Source of the DNA: JAFCUW01 sp049897565
Lineage (GTDB): Bacteria; Pseudomonadota; Gammaproteobacteria; Burkholderiales; Burkholderiaceae_D
Reading direction: 5' to 3'
DNA length: 64,000 nt
Assembly (NCBI RefSeq): GCF_049897565.1
Contig: NZ_JAFCWM010000010.1
Coordinates: 120,141 to 184,140, forward strand
The notes beneath the pieces were generated by a model. The model made no database searches, was not told the DNA's origin, and saw only the letters and a program-made list of their open reading frames with translations. Within the stretch, counting starts at the first letter, position 1. Each line of letters opens with the position of its first letter. A program made the position numbers and the translations under genes. Positions 17,265 through 26,710 of this stretch are shown in pieces.

Positions 17265-20084
17265 ATGGCGAGTAACAATGTAGCCCAATTTGCCACCGAA
17301 CTGAAGATGCCTGCAGATTTGCTGCTGACGCAGCTGCGTTCTGCCGGCGTCGAAAAAAGTTCGACGTCAGATCCATTGTCGAAAGATGATAAGGATAAGT
17401 TGTTGTCCCACCTGCGCCGTACCCACGGCGCCGCGGGCGACACCGAAAAGAAGAAGATCACGCTGACGCGCAAAGAAACCACCGAGATCAAACAGGCTGA
17501 CGCTTCGGGCAAGTCACGCACGATCCAGGTAGCTGTCAAGAAAGTGCGCACCTTCGTGCAGCGCGACGAGCCGGTCGCGCCGCCAGTAGTCGAGGCCGCC
17601 CCTGTGGCGCCGGTCATCGATGCCGCCGAAGTGGCGCGCCGCGAAGACGACGCGCGCCGCCAGGCCGAGCTGATCGCGCGCCAGGAAGCTGACCTGCGCG
17701 AAAAGCAGGATCGCCTCGCCAAGCTCGACGCTGAAAAAGAAGCCCAGGCCAAGCAGGCCGAGACCGACGCCAAGAAAGAAGCGGCCGAGGAAGCCAAGCG
17801 CAACGTCGCGCAAGCTGCGAGCGCCGGCGTTGCCGCCGACGACGAAGCGAAGAAAGCTGCCGCCGCCGAAGCGAAGGCCAAGGCCGCCGTTGCCGCCAAG
17901 GAAGCTGCCGACCGCGCCGAGGCGAACGACAAGGCACGCAAGGCCGTCGCCGACGAAGTTGCCCAGATCAAGGCGATGATGAATGCGCCGCGCCGCGCGA
18001 TCAAGGCGCCCGAGCCAGTCGCGCCGCCGGTCGCCGCGCTGAAGCCGAAGGTTCCAGAAGGCACGCTGCACAAGCCGGCCGACAAGAAGCCAGGCGAGAA
18101 AGCTGCCGACAAGAAGCCGGTCACCGCCGACAAGAAGTCGATCAAGTCGGCCAATGTGTCGTCGACCTGGTCGGACGACGCCAAGAAACGCGGCGCGCCA
18201 GGCTCGATCAAGCCACGCGGCAACGTCGGTACCGGCGGACGCGATGGCTGGCGCGGTGGCGCCAAGGGCCGCCGTCCTTCGCACAACGAAGACCGCGAAA
18301 CCAATTTCCAGGCGCCGACCGAAGCGGTCATCAAGGACGTTCACGTCCCTGAAACCATCACGGTCGCCGAACTGGCGCACAAGATGTCCGTCAAGGCATC
18401 CGAAGTGATCAAGCAGTTGATGAAGCTGGGCCAGATGTGCACCATCAACCAGGTGCTCGACCAGGAAACGGCGATGATTCTCGTCGAGGAAATGGGCCAC
18501 AAGGCATTTGCCGCGGCCGAGGACGATCCGGAAGCGCTGCTGGCCGACCAGGGCGAGCACACCCACTTCGAGTCGGTTGCGCGCGCACCGGTTGTCACCG
18601 TCATGGGTCACGTCGACCACGGCAAGACGTCGCTGCTCGACTACATCCGCCGCGCCAAGGTTGCATCTGGCGAAGCGGGCGGCATTACCCAGCACATCGG
18701 CGCTTACCACGTCGAAACGCCGCGCGGCATGATCACCTTCCTCGACACGCCAGGCCACGAAGCATTTACGGCCATGCGTGCGCGCGGTGCGAAAGCAACC
18801 GACATCGTCATCCTGGTGGTGGCGGCGGACGACGGCGTCATGCCGCAGACGAAGGAAGCGATCGCCCACGCGAAAGCTGCCGGCGTGCCGCTGGTGGTGG
18901 CGATCAACAAGATCGACAAGCCGGGCGGCAACCTTGACCGCGTGACGCAGGAACTGGTCGCCGAGCAAGTGCTGCCGGAAGAATACGGTGGCGAGTCGCC
19001 ATTCGTGCCGGTGTCGGCCAAGACCGGCCAGGGGATAGACGAACTGCTCGAGCAAGTGCTGCTGCAGGCCGAAGTGCTCGAACTGAAGGCGCCGATCGAT
19101 GCGCCGGCGCGCGGCCTGGTGGTCGAAGGTCGTCTCGACAAGGGCAAGGGCCCGGTCGCGACCATCCTCGTCCAGTCCGGTACCTTGCGCCGCGGCGACG
19201 TGATTCTGGCTGGCTCGTCGTTCGGCCGCGTTCGCGCGATGCTCGACGAAAACGGCAAGCCGATCACCGAAGCCGGTCCATCGATTCCGGTCGAGATCCA
19301 GGGCCTGACCGAGGTGCCGGTTGCCGGCGAAGAAGTGATGGTCATGGCCGACGAGCGCAAGGCGCGTGAAATTGGTCTGTTCCGTCAAGGTAAGTTCCGC
19401 GACGTCAAGCTGGCAAAGCAGCAGGCGGCCAAGCTGGAGAACATGTTCGACAACATGGGCGAAGGCGAAGTCAAGAACCTGCCGGTCATCGTCAAGACCG
19501 ACGTGCAAGGTTCGCAGGAAGCGCTCGTCAGCTCGCTGCAGAAGCTGTCGACCAACGAAGTGCGCGTCCAGGTCGTCCACGCCGCGGTCGGTGGCATCAC
19601 CGAGTCGGACGTCAACCTGGCAGTGGCCTCGAAAGCGGTCATCATCGGCTTTAACACCCGGGCCGATGCCCAGGCGCGCAAGCTGGCCGAGTCGAACGGC
19701 GTGGACATTCGCTACTACAACATCATCTACGATGCGATCGATGAAGTCCGTGCCGCTCTGTCGGGCATGCTCGCTCCTGAAAAGCGCGAGACCATCATCG
19801 GCCAGGTCGAGATTCGCCAGGTCATCCTGGTGTCGAAGGTCGGCGCCGTTGCCGGTTGCCTGGTCACCGATGGCGTGGTCAAGCGGACCTCGTCGGTACG
19901 CCTGCTGCGCAACAACATCGTGCTGTGGACCGGCGAGATCGATTCGCTCAAGCGCTTCAAGGACGATGCCAAGGATGTACGTGCCGGCCTCGAGTGCGGC
20001 CTGTCGCTGAAGAACTACAACGACATCCAGGTTGGCGACACCCTGGAAGTGTTCGAAGTTCAGGAAATCGCCCGGACGCTGTAA
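17265..20084 (+). CDS. infB: translation initiation factor IF-2
   Basis: GTPase of 939 residues that brings initiator tRNA to the 30S subunit. The N-terminus holds IF2-N domains (AQFATELKMPADLLLTQLRSAGV and, near residue 365, VAELAHKMSVKASEVIKQLM) separated by a long Ala/Lys/Glu-rich linker. The G domain starts near residue 448 with GHVDHGKTS, then DTPGHEAF and NKIDKP. Domains II to IV follow. The gene begins 46 bases after nusA with GAGGA before the ATG. Length is normal for betaproteobacteria. Confidence 0.97.
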   Translation: MASNNVAQFATELKMPADLLLTQLRSAGVEKSSTSDPLSKDDKDKLLSHLRRTHGAAGDTEKKKITLTRKETTEIKQADASGKSRTIQVAVKKVRTFVQRDEPVAPPVVEAAPVAPVIDAAEVARREDDARRQAELIARQEADLREKQDRLAKLDAEKEAQAKQAETDAKKEAAEEAKRNVAQAASAGVAADDEAKKAAAAEAKAKAAVAAKEAADRAEANDKARKAVADEVAQIKAMMNAPRRAIKAPEPVAPPVAALKPKVPEGTLHKPADKKPGEKAADKKPVTADKKSIKSANVSSTWSDDAKKRGAPGSIKPRGNVGTGGRDGWRGGAKGRRPSHNEDRETNFQAPTEAVIKDVHVPETITVAELAHKMSVKASEVIKQLMKLGQMCTINQVLDQETAMILVEEMGHKAFAAAEDDPEALLADQGEHTHFESVARAPVVTVMGHVDHGKTSLLDYIRRAKVASGEAGGITQHIGAYHVETPRGMITFLDTPGHEAFTAMRARGAKATDIVILVVAADDGVMPQTKEAIAHAKAAGVPLVVAINKIDKPGGNLDRVTQELVAEQVLPEEYGGESPFVPVSAKTGQGIDELLEQVLLQAEVLELKAPIDAPARGLVVEGRLDKGKGPVATILVQSGTLRRGDVILAGSSFGRVRAMLDENGKPITEAGPSIPVEIQGLTEVPVAGEEVMVMADERKAREIGLFRQGKFRDVKLAKQQAAKLENMFDNMGEGEVKNLPVIVKTDVQGSQEALVSSLQKLSTNEVRVQVVHAAVGGITESDVNLAVASKAVIIGFNTRADAQARKLAESNGVDIRYYNIIYDAIDEVRAALSGMLAPEKRETIIGQVEIRQVILVSKVGAVAGCLVTDGVVKRTSSVRLLRNNIVLWTGEIDSLKRFKDDAKDVRAGLECGLSLKNYNDIQVGDTLEVFEVQEIARTL

Positions 20085-20104
20085 TTTTGCTGTTACGCAG
20101 CACC

Positions 20105-20149
20105 GCAGGGCGTCAATCGGCACACGCTGATTGGCGCCCTGCGTTTTTT
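20105..20149 (+). terminator. intrinsic terminator between infB and rbfA
   Basis: GCAGGGCG-T-CAATC (20105-20118) pairs with GATTG-G-CGCCCTGC (20129-20142), then GTTTTTT. It lies 20 bases past infB and 20 bases before rbfA, so rbfA and truB are either reached by read-through or served by another promoter. Confidence 0.8.
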
Positions 20150-20168
20150 ATGAGAAGCTCTATTCATC

Positions 20169-20594
20169 ATGGCTAAACACAGCAAAAACATCCCCGCCCG
20201 CGGCTTGCGCGTGGCCGACCAGATCCAGCGCGACCTGGCCGAAATCCTCGCCTCCGGCTTGAAAGATCCGCGCATCGGCATGGTCACCATCACCGAAGTG
20301 CAGATCACGCCCGACTACGCGCATGCCAAGGTGTTCTACACCATGCTCAACGACAAGAAGGAAGCGATCAAGAACACCAACGACGGCTTGCAGGCCGCGT
20401 CCGGATTCATCCGCAACCAGCTGGGCAAGCTGCTGCACATCCACACCTTGCCGGCGCTGCATTTCGTGCACGACACGTCGACCTCGCGCGGCATGGAAAT
20501 GTCGCTGCTGATCGACCAGGCCAACGCCACCCGCGCCGCCGATGCCGAGCCCGATCCCGTGCCGGCCGATCCGGACGCACCGCAAGAACGTTGA
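20169..20594 (+). CDS. rbfA: 30S ribosome-binding factor A
   Basis: Small 30S maturation factor, 141 residues. The family pattern RGLRVADQIQRDLAEIL at the N-terminus, the KH-like core with ITEVQITPDYAHAKVF, and LPALHFVHDTSTSRGMEMSLLID are all present. The last ~20 residues (ADAEPDPVPADPDAP) are an acidic Pro-rich tail. It overlaps truB by one base. Confidence 0.94.
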   Translation: MAKHSKNIPARGLRVADQIQRDLAEILASGLKDPRIGMVTITEVQITPDYAHAKVFYTMLNDKKEAIKNTNDGLQAASGFIRNQLGKLLHIHTLPALHFVHDTSTSRGMEMSLLIDQANATRAADAEPDPVPADPDAPQER

Positions 20595-21517
20595 TGAAGC
20601 AGCCTCATGTGAAGCGCGTGCGCGACCTGGTCGACGGCGTGCTGCTGCTCGACAAGCCGGTCGGCCTGTCGTCGAACGATGCGCTGATCAAGGCCAAGCG
20701 CGTGCTCAACGCCAAGAAGGCCGGCCACACCGGCACGCTCGACCCGTTCGCCACCGGCTTGCTGCCGCTGTGCTTCGGCGAAGCGACCAAGTTCTCGCAA
20801 GACTTGCTGGAAGCGGACAAGACGTACGAGACGACGGTCCACCTGGGCATCAGCACGAATACCGGCGACACCGAAGGCGAAGCGATCGCCACGCGCGACG
20901 TCCACGTGACGCGCGCGCAGATCGAGGCGGTGCTGGCGCAGTTCCGCGGGCCGATCATGCAGGTGCCGCCGATGTATTCGGCGCTCAAGCGCGACGGCAA
21001 GGCGTATTACGAATATGCGCGCGAAGGCATCACGCTCGAGCGCGAGGCGCGCCCGGTCACCATCTACACACTCGAGTTCGTCGCCTACGAGGCGCCGTTC
21101 CTGAAGCTGCTCGTTACCTGCAGCAAGGGCACCTACATCCGCGTGCTCGGCGAAGACATCGGCAACGCGCTCGGTTGCGGCGCCCACCTCAACGCGCTGC
21201 GTCGCATCCAGGTCGGCGCGCTGACGGTCGACGGCATGGTCACGCTCGAAACGCTGCAGGCCAATGCCGCGCCGCTGTCGATGCTGGCGCCGGTCGACGC
21301 GCTGCTGTCGTCGTTCCCGGCGGTGCAGCTCACCGACGAGCTGGCCAAGCGATTCCTCAACGGCCAGCGTCTCGCGCTCGGCAAGGAAGACGTTGCCGTG
21401 CCGGAGCAGCAGGGCAGGGTGCGCGTGTATCACGGCGCCGCGCTGCTCGGCACCGCCATCTTGCAGGAGTTCTCGATCCTGGCGCCGGAACGACTAATAG
21501 CGTTCAAGCCTGCATAG
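20594..21517 (+). CDS. truB: tRNA pseudouridine(55) synthase
   Basis: Converts U55 to pseudouridine in the T-loop of tRNAs. It has 307 residues. The catalytic motif HTGTLDPFATGLLP (Asp nucleophile) and LLLDKPVGLSSNDAL are visible, followed by the C-terminal TruB domain. The in-frame TTG at 20591 is a possible start, but ATG 20594, overlapping the rbfA stop as TGATG, is the better choice. It ends the operon. Confidence 0.95.
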   Translation: MKQPHVKRVRDLVDGVLLLDKPVGLSSNDALIKAKRVLNAKKAGHTGTLDPFATGLLPLCFGEATKFSQDLLEADKTYETTVHLGISTNTGDTEGEAIATRDVHVTRAQIEAVLAQFRGPIMQVPPMYSALKRDGKAYYEYAREGITLEREARPVTIYTLEFVAYEAPFLKLLVTCSKGTYIRVLGEDIGNALGCGAHLNALRRIQVGALTVDGMVTLETLQANAAPLSMLAPVDALLSSFPAVQLTDELAKRFLNGQRLALGKEDVAVPEQQGRVRVYHGAALLGTAILQEFSILAPERLIAFKPA

Positions 21518-21690
21518 ATCCGCAGTGGCAAGATGTCGAAGCGCGAATCGCCAGCGCAACTCTGCATCGCTGAGCATGGGACGCGCATGAGCGGTCGCAT
21601 GAAAGGTGGTTCGTGCGCTTGCATGAGGCAGCCTTAGTCGCTACGATCGAGAATTATCAATTACGCAACCCTCAGCGGTTGGGGCCGACC

Positions 21691-22230
21691 ATGCGAACTC
21701 TCGTCGTCCTGTTACTCTTATTGTGTGCAAACGTGTCCGCGCAGGATCGTGACGAGCGCGACGTCCTCGCTCGTCGCCTGGCACAGCTGTTGCAGGTGAA
21801 AGAATACAAGCTCGACGCGAAGCAGTGCGACAGGGTCGCTGCAGACTCGTCGAAGGAAATCGTCGCGCTCTACTTGCGCAATCCAGCTAACTTCAGTGGC
21901 ATCTCGCCGCAGTCAATATATTGGCCGGCGGTGGAAAAAACCTACCGCGACCTTTATGCGGTAGCGTGCGCGCCCAGCATGTTAGGCGGCCTCGAAGACG
22001 TGACGGTAAAGGCTTACGCGACGATGTCGCCGGCCGACCTGCATGCTGCGCTAGCATTTTATGCATCGCCAGCAGGGCGTGCGATGCAACTTTTGCAGAA
22101 GAAAATTCTGGCGGACGCGAACGCATTTTCAAACAAGGTTTAGGCAAGCGAGGAGCTGTCGCGCGCCCGGGCGAACTTTACGGAGGCAATGGTTCAACTC
22201 AGCCAAAAATATAAGGCCGACCCGCGTTAA
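21691..22230 (+). pseudogene. DUF2059-like secreted protein, interrupted by an in-frame TAG
   Basis: The frame from ATG 21691 gives 150 residues with a signal peptide (LLLLLCANVSAQ) and a C-terminal helix pair (AALAFYASPAGRAMQLLQKK) like DUF2059 proteins. It meets TAG at 22141-22143. The same frame continues for 28 more codons to TAA at 22228-22230, and that piece (…NFTEAMVQLSQKYKADPR) aligns with the C-terminus of the paralogue just downstream (…SFQREMSRLKAQYEDDPK). So the stop is a nonsense change, a read-through site or a sequencing error. Both genes carry the shared FSGISPQSIYWPAVEKTYR / FHGISPQSAYWPDVVRAWH block. Function unknown. Confidence 0.7.
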
Positions 22231-22379
22231 TGGACGGATCGTCGCAATCGAGTACAACGCTTCCGATCAGCTGACGTGTCGTTCTGATCGCATCCGCGCC
22301 TGACTAGATCAATCGAGGCGACAGGGCCGGTTGTACGATTTGATCTTCACTATCGTGTTAGTCCAGATCGGAGGTCGTC

Positions 22380-23018
22380 ATGCGTCGCCTGCTTGCAGTT
22401 AGCCTTTTATTTTGTTCCTGCGCGGCGGCCGCGCAGACTGACGAGCGCGGTGTGCGCACCGCGCAGACCGATGAAGTTCGGCAGCAGAGCACAGAAGTTC
22501 CGGCGCAGCCGGAACAGCCTGAGGAGCGCACCGCCGAGCATCCCGACGAGCACATGGTGCTGGCGCGGCAGCTGTCCGTGCTGGGACAGAAGAATGCCGG
22601 CGAGGCGCAGCCGGACGCATCATGCGCCGCGGCGTCCGAAAAAATCCGCGCCAACCTGGCGGCGGCGTATCGCACGCGCCCGGGCGACTTCCACGGCATC
22701 TCACCGCAATCGGCCTACTGGCCGGATGTGGTGCGCGCCTGGCATGCCTACCGTGGTGACCGCTGCGGCGGCGACTCGCCAACGGCAATTCTCGCGCGCA
22801 GCTATGCCGAGAACATGTCGACCGCCGAGTTGCGCGACGTGATCGCGTTCCAGGATTCGCCGAGCGGACGCGCGTTCATCGCCGCCACCCAGCGCGCTCG
22901 CGCCGATCTCGACAACATACTGGCCAAACGCGCCAGCGGCGACGCCGAAGGCGCCGGGGACTCGTTCCAGCGTGAGATGTCGAGACTGAAGGCGCAATAC
23001 GAGGACGATCCCAAATAG
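22380..23018 (+). CDS. DUF2059-like secreted protein, intact paralogue
   Basis: 212 residues with a signal peptide (about 1-20, LLFCSCAAAA). A Gln/Glu-rich linker of ~45 residues follows, then a region shared with the interrupted gene at 21691: FHGISPQSAYWP, then MSTAELRDVIAFQDSPSGRAF, which fits the DUF2059 helical hairpin. The two genes are tandem duplicates that have diverged. The Cys at about position 13 might suggest a lipobox, but the context CSCAAAA is not convincing. No function is known. Confidence 0.75.
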   Translation: MRRLLAVSLLFCSCAAAAQTDERGVRTAQTDEVRQQSTEVPAQPEQPEERTAEHPDEHMVLARQLSVLGQKNAGEAQPDASCAAASEKIRANLAAAYRTRPGDFHGISPQSAYWPDVVRAWHAYRGDRCGGDSPTAILARSYAENMSTAELRDVIAFQDSPSGRAFIAATQRARADLDNILAKRASGDAEGAGDSFQREMSRLKAQYEDDPK

Positions 23019-23356
23019 CACCTTGGGCCACAAACGCTGAGATAGCAATTGCCTGGCTGCCGGCCGATCATGCCACTCTTCCCGAGTACGGGACTGTTGC
23101 CCACCGCCGTCGTCCTCGCGCACGCGGGGACCCCATTTCTGCGAATCATTGCTGACGCCGCTGCCAGGAGCCGGCGGTGCGCCCGGCGCCGTCGCGCCGT
23201 TGATGCGGACTGTGCCGCGAACGCCAGCTATTTGCCGCCATCGGCGTCGGATAGTGCGGATAAGCGTGCTATACTAGTGGGTTCCAGAAATCAGAAACAC
23301 CGTACACCTTCGTACACCTCGTACCTCAGTACGTACCTTCTCAGTTCATTACGACC
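23019..23356. promoter_or_regulatory. typA upstream region
   Basis: No gene is supported in this 338-bp gap. An extended -10 element TGCTATACT (23267-23275) lies about 85 bp before typA. Between it and the start, 23301-23337 is a run of short direct repeats of CGTACACCT/CGTACCT that would sit in the mRNA leader. The section around 23050-23130 resembles a REP-like element. Confidence 0.5.
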
Positions 23357-25189
23357 ATGTCTACTCAAAAACGCGCAATTCGTAACATCGCCATTATCGC
23401 CCACGTTGACCACGGCAAAACCACGCTGGTGGACAAGCTGCTGCGCCAATCCGGTACTTTCCGTGACAACCAGCAGGTCGAGACCCGCGTGATGGATTCG
23501 AACGACCTCGAAAAAGAACGCGGCATCACCATTCTGTCGAAGAACTGCGCTGTTGAGTACGAAGGTACCCACATCAATATCGTCGACACCCCAGGCCACG
23601 CCGACTTCGGCGGCGAAGTCGAGCGCGTGCTGTCGATGGTCGACTCGGTGCTGCTGCTGGTCGATGCCCAGGAAGGCCCGATGCCGCAGACCCGCTTCGT
23701 CACGCGCAAGGCGCTGGCGCTGGGCCTGAAGCCGATCGTCGTCATCAACAAGATCGACCGTCCGGGCGCCCGTCCTGACTGGGCGATCAATGCCACGTTC
23801 GAACTGTTCGACAAGCTCGGCGCCACCGACGAGCAGCTCGACTTCCCGGTCGTGTTCGCATCGGCACTGAACGGCTATGCCAGCCTCGACTCGGAAGTGC
23901 GCGAAGGCGACATGACGCCGCTGTTCGAAGCGATCCTCAAGCACGTGCCAGTGCGCGACGACAATCCGGACGGTCCGCTGCAGATGCAAATCACGTCGCT
24001 CGACTACTCGTCGTACGTCGGCAAGATCGGCATTGGCCGCATCTCGCGCGGGCGCATCAAGTCCGGCCAGGACGTCATCGTCCTGAACGGTCCTGATTCG
24101 ACCCCGATCAAGGGCCGCATCAACCAGGTGCTGAACTTCAAGGGCCTCGAGCGCGTGCTGGTCGACGAAGCCGTCGCCGGCGACATCGTGCTGATCAACG
24201 GTATCGACGAAATCGGCATTGGTTCGACCATTTGCCAGCCGGACACCCCGGAAGCGCTGCCGATGCTGACAGTCGACGAGCCGACCCTGACGATGAACTT
24301 CATGGTCAACAACTCGCCGTTGGCTGGCCGAGAGGGTAAATTCGTTACGAGCCGCCAGCTGCGCGACCGTCTCGACCGCGAACTGAAAGCCAACGTTGCT
24401 CTGCGCGTGGCGCCGACCGACGACGACACGATCTTTGAAGTATCGGGCCGCGGCGAACTGCACCTGACGATTCTGATCGAAAACATGCGCCGCGAAGGTT
24501 TTGAATTGGCCGTATCGCGTCCGCGCGTGGTCTTCAAGATGGTCGATGGCGTGCGCCACGAGCCGTTCGAGCAACTGTCGGTGGACGTCGAAGAAGCCAA
24601 CCAGGGCGGCGTGATGGAAGAACTGGGCCGTCGCCGCGGCGACCTGCAGAACATGGAATCGGACAGCAAGGGCCGCGTACGCCTCGAGTACAAGATTCCT
24701 GCGCGTGGTCTGATCGGCTTTCAGGGCGAATTCATGACCCTGACGCGCGGCACCGGCTTGATGAGCCACGTGTTCGACGAGTACGCACCGGTCGACAACA
24801 CCCGCGGTGAAATGGCCGGCCGCCGTAACGGCGTGCTGATCTCGCAGGACGACGGCGCTGCCGTTGCCTACGCGATCTGGAAACTGCAGGAGCGCGGCCG
24901 CATGTTCGTCGTGCACAACGATCCGGTCTACGAAGGCATGATCATCGGCATCCACTCGCGCGACAACGACCTGGTCGTCAACCCGATCAAGGGCAAGCAG
25001 CTGACCAACGTGCGTTCGTCCGGTACCGACGAAGCGGTGCGCCTGGTGCCGCCGGTGCAGATGTCGCTCGAGTACGCGGTCGAATTCATCGCCGACGACG
25101 AGCTCGTCGAGATCACGCCGAAGTCGATCCGCTTGCGCAAGCGTTACTTGAAAGAGAACGAGCGCAAACGCGCCGGTCGCGAAGCGTAA
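23357..25189 (+). CDS. typA: ribosome-associated translational GTPase TypA/BipA
   Basis: GTPase of 610 residues, full length. The G1 motif AHVDHGKTT, RGITILSKNCAVEY, DTPGHADF and NKIDRPGAR are all present, followed by domain II, EF-G-like domains III and V, and the C-terminal BipA-specific region with RNGVLISQDDGAAVAYAIWK. BipA assists 50S assembly and growth under stress (family knowledge). A terminator follows at 25198. Confidence 0.97.
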   Translation: MSTQKRAIRNIAIIAHVDHGKTTLVDKLLRQSGTFRDNQQVETRVMDSNDLEKERGITILSKNCAVEYEGTHINIVDTPGHADFGGEVERVLSMVDSVLLLVDAQEGPMPQTRFVTRKALALGLKPIVVINKIDRPGARPDWAINATFELFDKLGATDEQLDFPVVFASALNGYASLDSEVREGDMTPLFEAILKHVPVRDDNPDGPLQMQITSLDYSSYVGKIGIGRISRGRIKSGQDVIVLNGPDSTPIKGRINQVLNFKGLERVLVDEAVAGDIVLINGIDEIGIGSTICQPDTPEALPMLTVDEPTLTMNFMVNNSPLAGREGKFVTSRQLRDRLDRELKANVALRVAPTDDDTIFEVSGRGELHLTILIENMRREGFELAVSRPRVVFKMVDGVRHEPFEQLSVDVEEANQGGVMEELGRRRGDLQNMESDSKGRVRLEYKIPARGLIGFQGEFMTLTRGTGLMSHVFDEYAPVDNTRGEMAGRRNGVLISQDDGAAVAYAIWKLQERGRMFVVHNDPVYEGMIIGIHSRDNDLVVNPIKGKQLTNVRSSGTDEAVRLVPPVQMSLEYAVEFIADDELVEITPKSIRLRKRYLKENERKRAGREA

Positions 25190-25197
25190 TTCACAAG

Positions 25198-25219
25198 GGG
25201 CGCTTCGGCGCCCTTTTTT
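25198..25219 (+). terminator. terminator after typA
   Basis: GGGCGC (25198-25203), loop TTCG, GCGCCC (25208-25213), then TTTTTT. A stable UUCG tetraloop hairpin nine bases before the next gene. Confidence 0.9.
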
Positions 25220-25228
25220 GTTTCTCCT

Positions 25229-26227
25229 ATGACCCACACCACACTACCTTCCCGCCGCCTGTCGGTCGCCCCGATGATGGACTGGACTGACCGCCACTGC
25301 CGCGTCTTCCACCGGCAGATCACGCGCCACACCTGGCTGTACACCGAGATGGTGACCACCGGCGCGCTGGTGTACGGCGACGTCGAGCGCCATCTGCGCT
25401 TCAATGACGAAGAACATCCGGTCGCGCTGCAACTGGGCGGCAGCGACCCGGCCGACCTCGCCACTGCCGCCAGGCTGGGCGAGCAGTACGGCTACGACGA
25501 AATCAACCTGAACTGCGGCTGCCCGTCCGAGCGGGTGCAGAAGGGCGCCTTTGGCGCCTGCCTGATGGCCGAACCGCAACTGGTGGCCGACTGCGTCAAG
25601 GCAATGCGCGATTCGGTGTCGATCGACGTGACGGTCAAGCACCGCATCGGCATCGACAAGGTCGACGACTACAGTTTCGTGCGCGACTTTGTCGGCACCA
25701 TCGCCGATGCCGGCTGCAACACGTTTATCGTCCACGCGCGCAACGCCATCCTGAAAGGCTTGTCGCCGAAGGAAAATCGCGAGATCCCGCCGCTCAAGTA
25801 CGAGGTGGCGTACGCGCTCAAGCGCGAGTTCCCCGACCTGGAAATCATCATCAACGGCGGCATCAAGACCAGCGACGAGGTCGCGCTGCACCTCGAGCAC
25901 GTCGACGGCGTGATGCTGGGTCGCGAGGCGTATCACAACCCGTACGCGATGGCCGACTACGACGCCAGATTCTACGGCGACGACTCGGCAGTGAAGACGC
26001 GCCAGGAAGTGCTGGCGGCGATGATCCCGTATATACAAGCGCAGCTCGATGCGCACGCCGCGCGCGGGCTCAAGCTCAACAGCATCACCCGCCACATGCT
26101 CGGGCTGATGGCCGGTTTGCCCGGCGCGCGCAGCTTCCGGCAGATGATGTCGGATCCGAAAAAGCTGGCCAGCGCCGACCCCCACCTGCTGCTCGAGGCA
26201 GCTGCGCGCATGCAACAAGCGGCCTGA
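25229..26227 (+). CDS. dusA: tRNA dihydrouridine synthase, DusA type
   Basis: FMN-dependent enzyme of 332 residues that reduces uridines in the tRNA D-loop. The N-terminal RLSVAPMMDWTDRHCR is the DusA-specific opening. The catalytic Cys is in NLNCGCPSERVQKGAFGACLM. HRIGID and the GGIKTSDEV flavin-binding segment follow. It starts right after the typA terminator with no clear ribosome site. It is followed by a repeat cluster. Confidence 0.93.
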   Translation: MTHTTLPSRRLSVAPMMDWTDRHCRVFHRQITRHTWLYTEMVTTGALVYGDVERHLRFNDEEHPVALQLGGSDPADLATAARLGEQYGYDEINLNCGCPSERVQKGAFGACLMAEPQLVADCVKAMRDSVSIDVTVKHRIGIDKVDDYSFVRDFVGTIADAGCNTFIVHARNAILKGLSPKENREIPPLKYEVAYALKREFPDLEIIINGGIKTSDEVALHLEHVDGVMLGREAYHNPYAMADYDARFYGDDSAVKTRQEVLAAMIPYIQAQLDAHAARGLKLNSITRHMLGLMAGLPGARSFRQMMSDPKKLASADPHLLLEAAARMQQAA

Positions 26228-26250
26228 TCGTCGTGGGCCACGCGGCGTCG

Positions 26251-26354
26251 CAGCAGGGGTCTGACCCGGTTTTTCTTTTGGGGTCAGACCCTGAATCAGT
26301 TGACGCCCGCGAATCCGGGGTCTGACCCCAACGAGCCGGGTCAGACCCCTGCTG
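26251..26354. repeat. cluster of GGGGTCTGACCCC repeats with 19-bp inverted ends
   Basis: Four to five units of the repeat lie in about 100 bp. The outermost two form a perfect 19-bp inverted repeat (CAGCAGGGGTCTGACCCGG at 26251-26269 and its complement at 26336-26354), and inner units at 26280-26290 and 26317-26329 are themselves palindromic. The structure resembles a REP/BIME-like mosaic element. No RAYT transposase is in the window. Confidence 0.85.
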
Positions 26355-26460
26355 TTGCCTGTACGCCGCAGCCACCGCAGGCGGTATAGACAAGAACGCC
26401 GCATACAGTCATTAAATTGCCGCATAGAAACAGCGCGCTCATAGACAATCAGCATTATTC

Positions 26461-26490
26461 TTGCATCAGAGCAAATTTCCGCTCTATAAT
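26461..26490 (+). promoter_or_regulatory. sigma70-like promoter of the chemoreceptor gene
   Basis: TTGCAT (26461-26466), an 18-bp spacer, and TATAAT (26485-26490). The start would lie near 26497, about 215 bp before the chemoreceptor ATG. Chemoreceptor genes often use sigma28 instead; no clear sigma28 box was noticed. Confidence 0.5.
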
Positions 26491-26710
26491 TACTCCTCAG
26501 TATCGATTTACCGCAGCTTTTCGATTAAAACTGTTGTTCTCGTGAAACAATTGCTCCGCAGCTTCACATTTTTGCATCCGCAGTCTTTTTTTGTTCTATC
26601 CTGACAGCAATACTTGCCGCCTGCGTCCAATGGTGCGGCGGTAAATGGGATGACGGATGCCGGTGGCACAGGCGGATCGACTAATCGTATTACTTATAAA
26701 AAGACACGCA

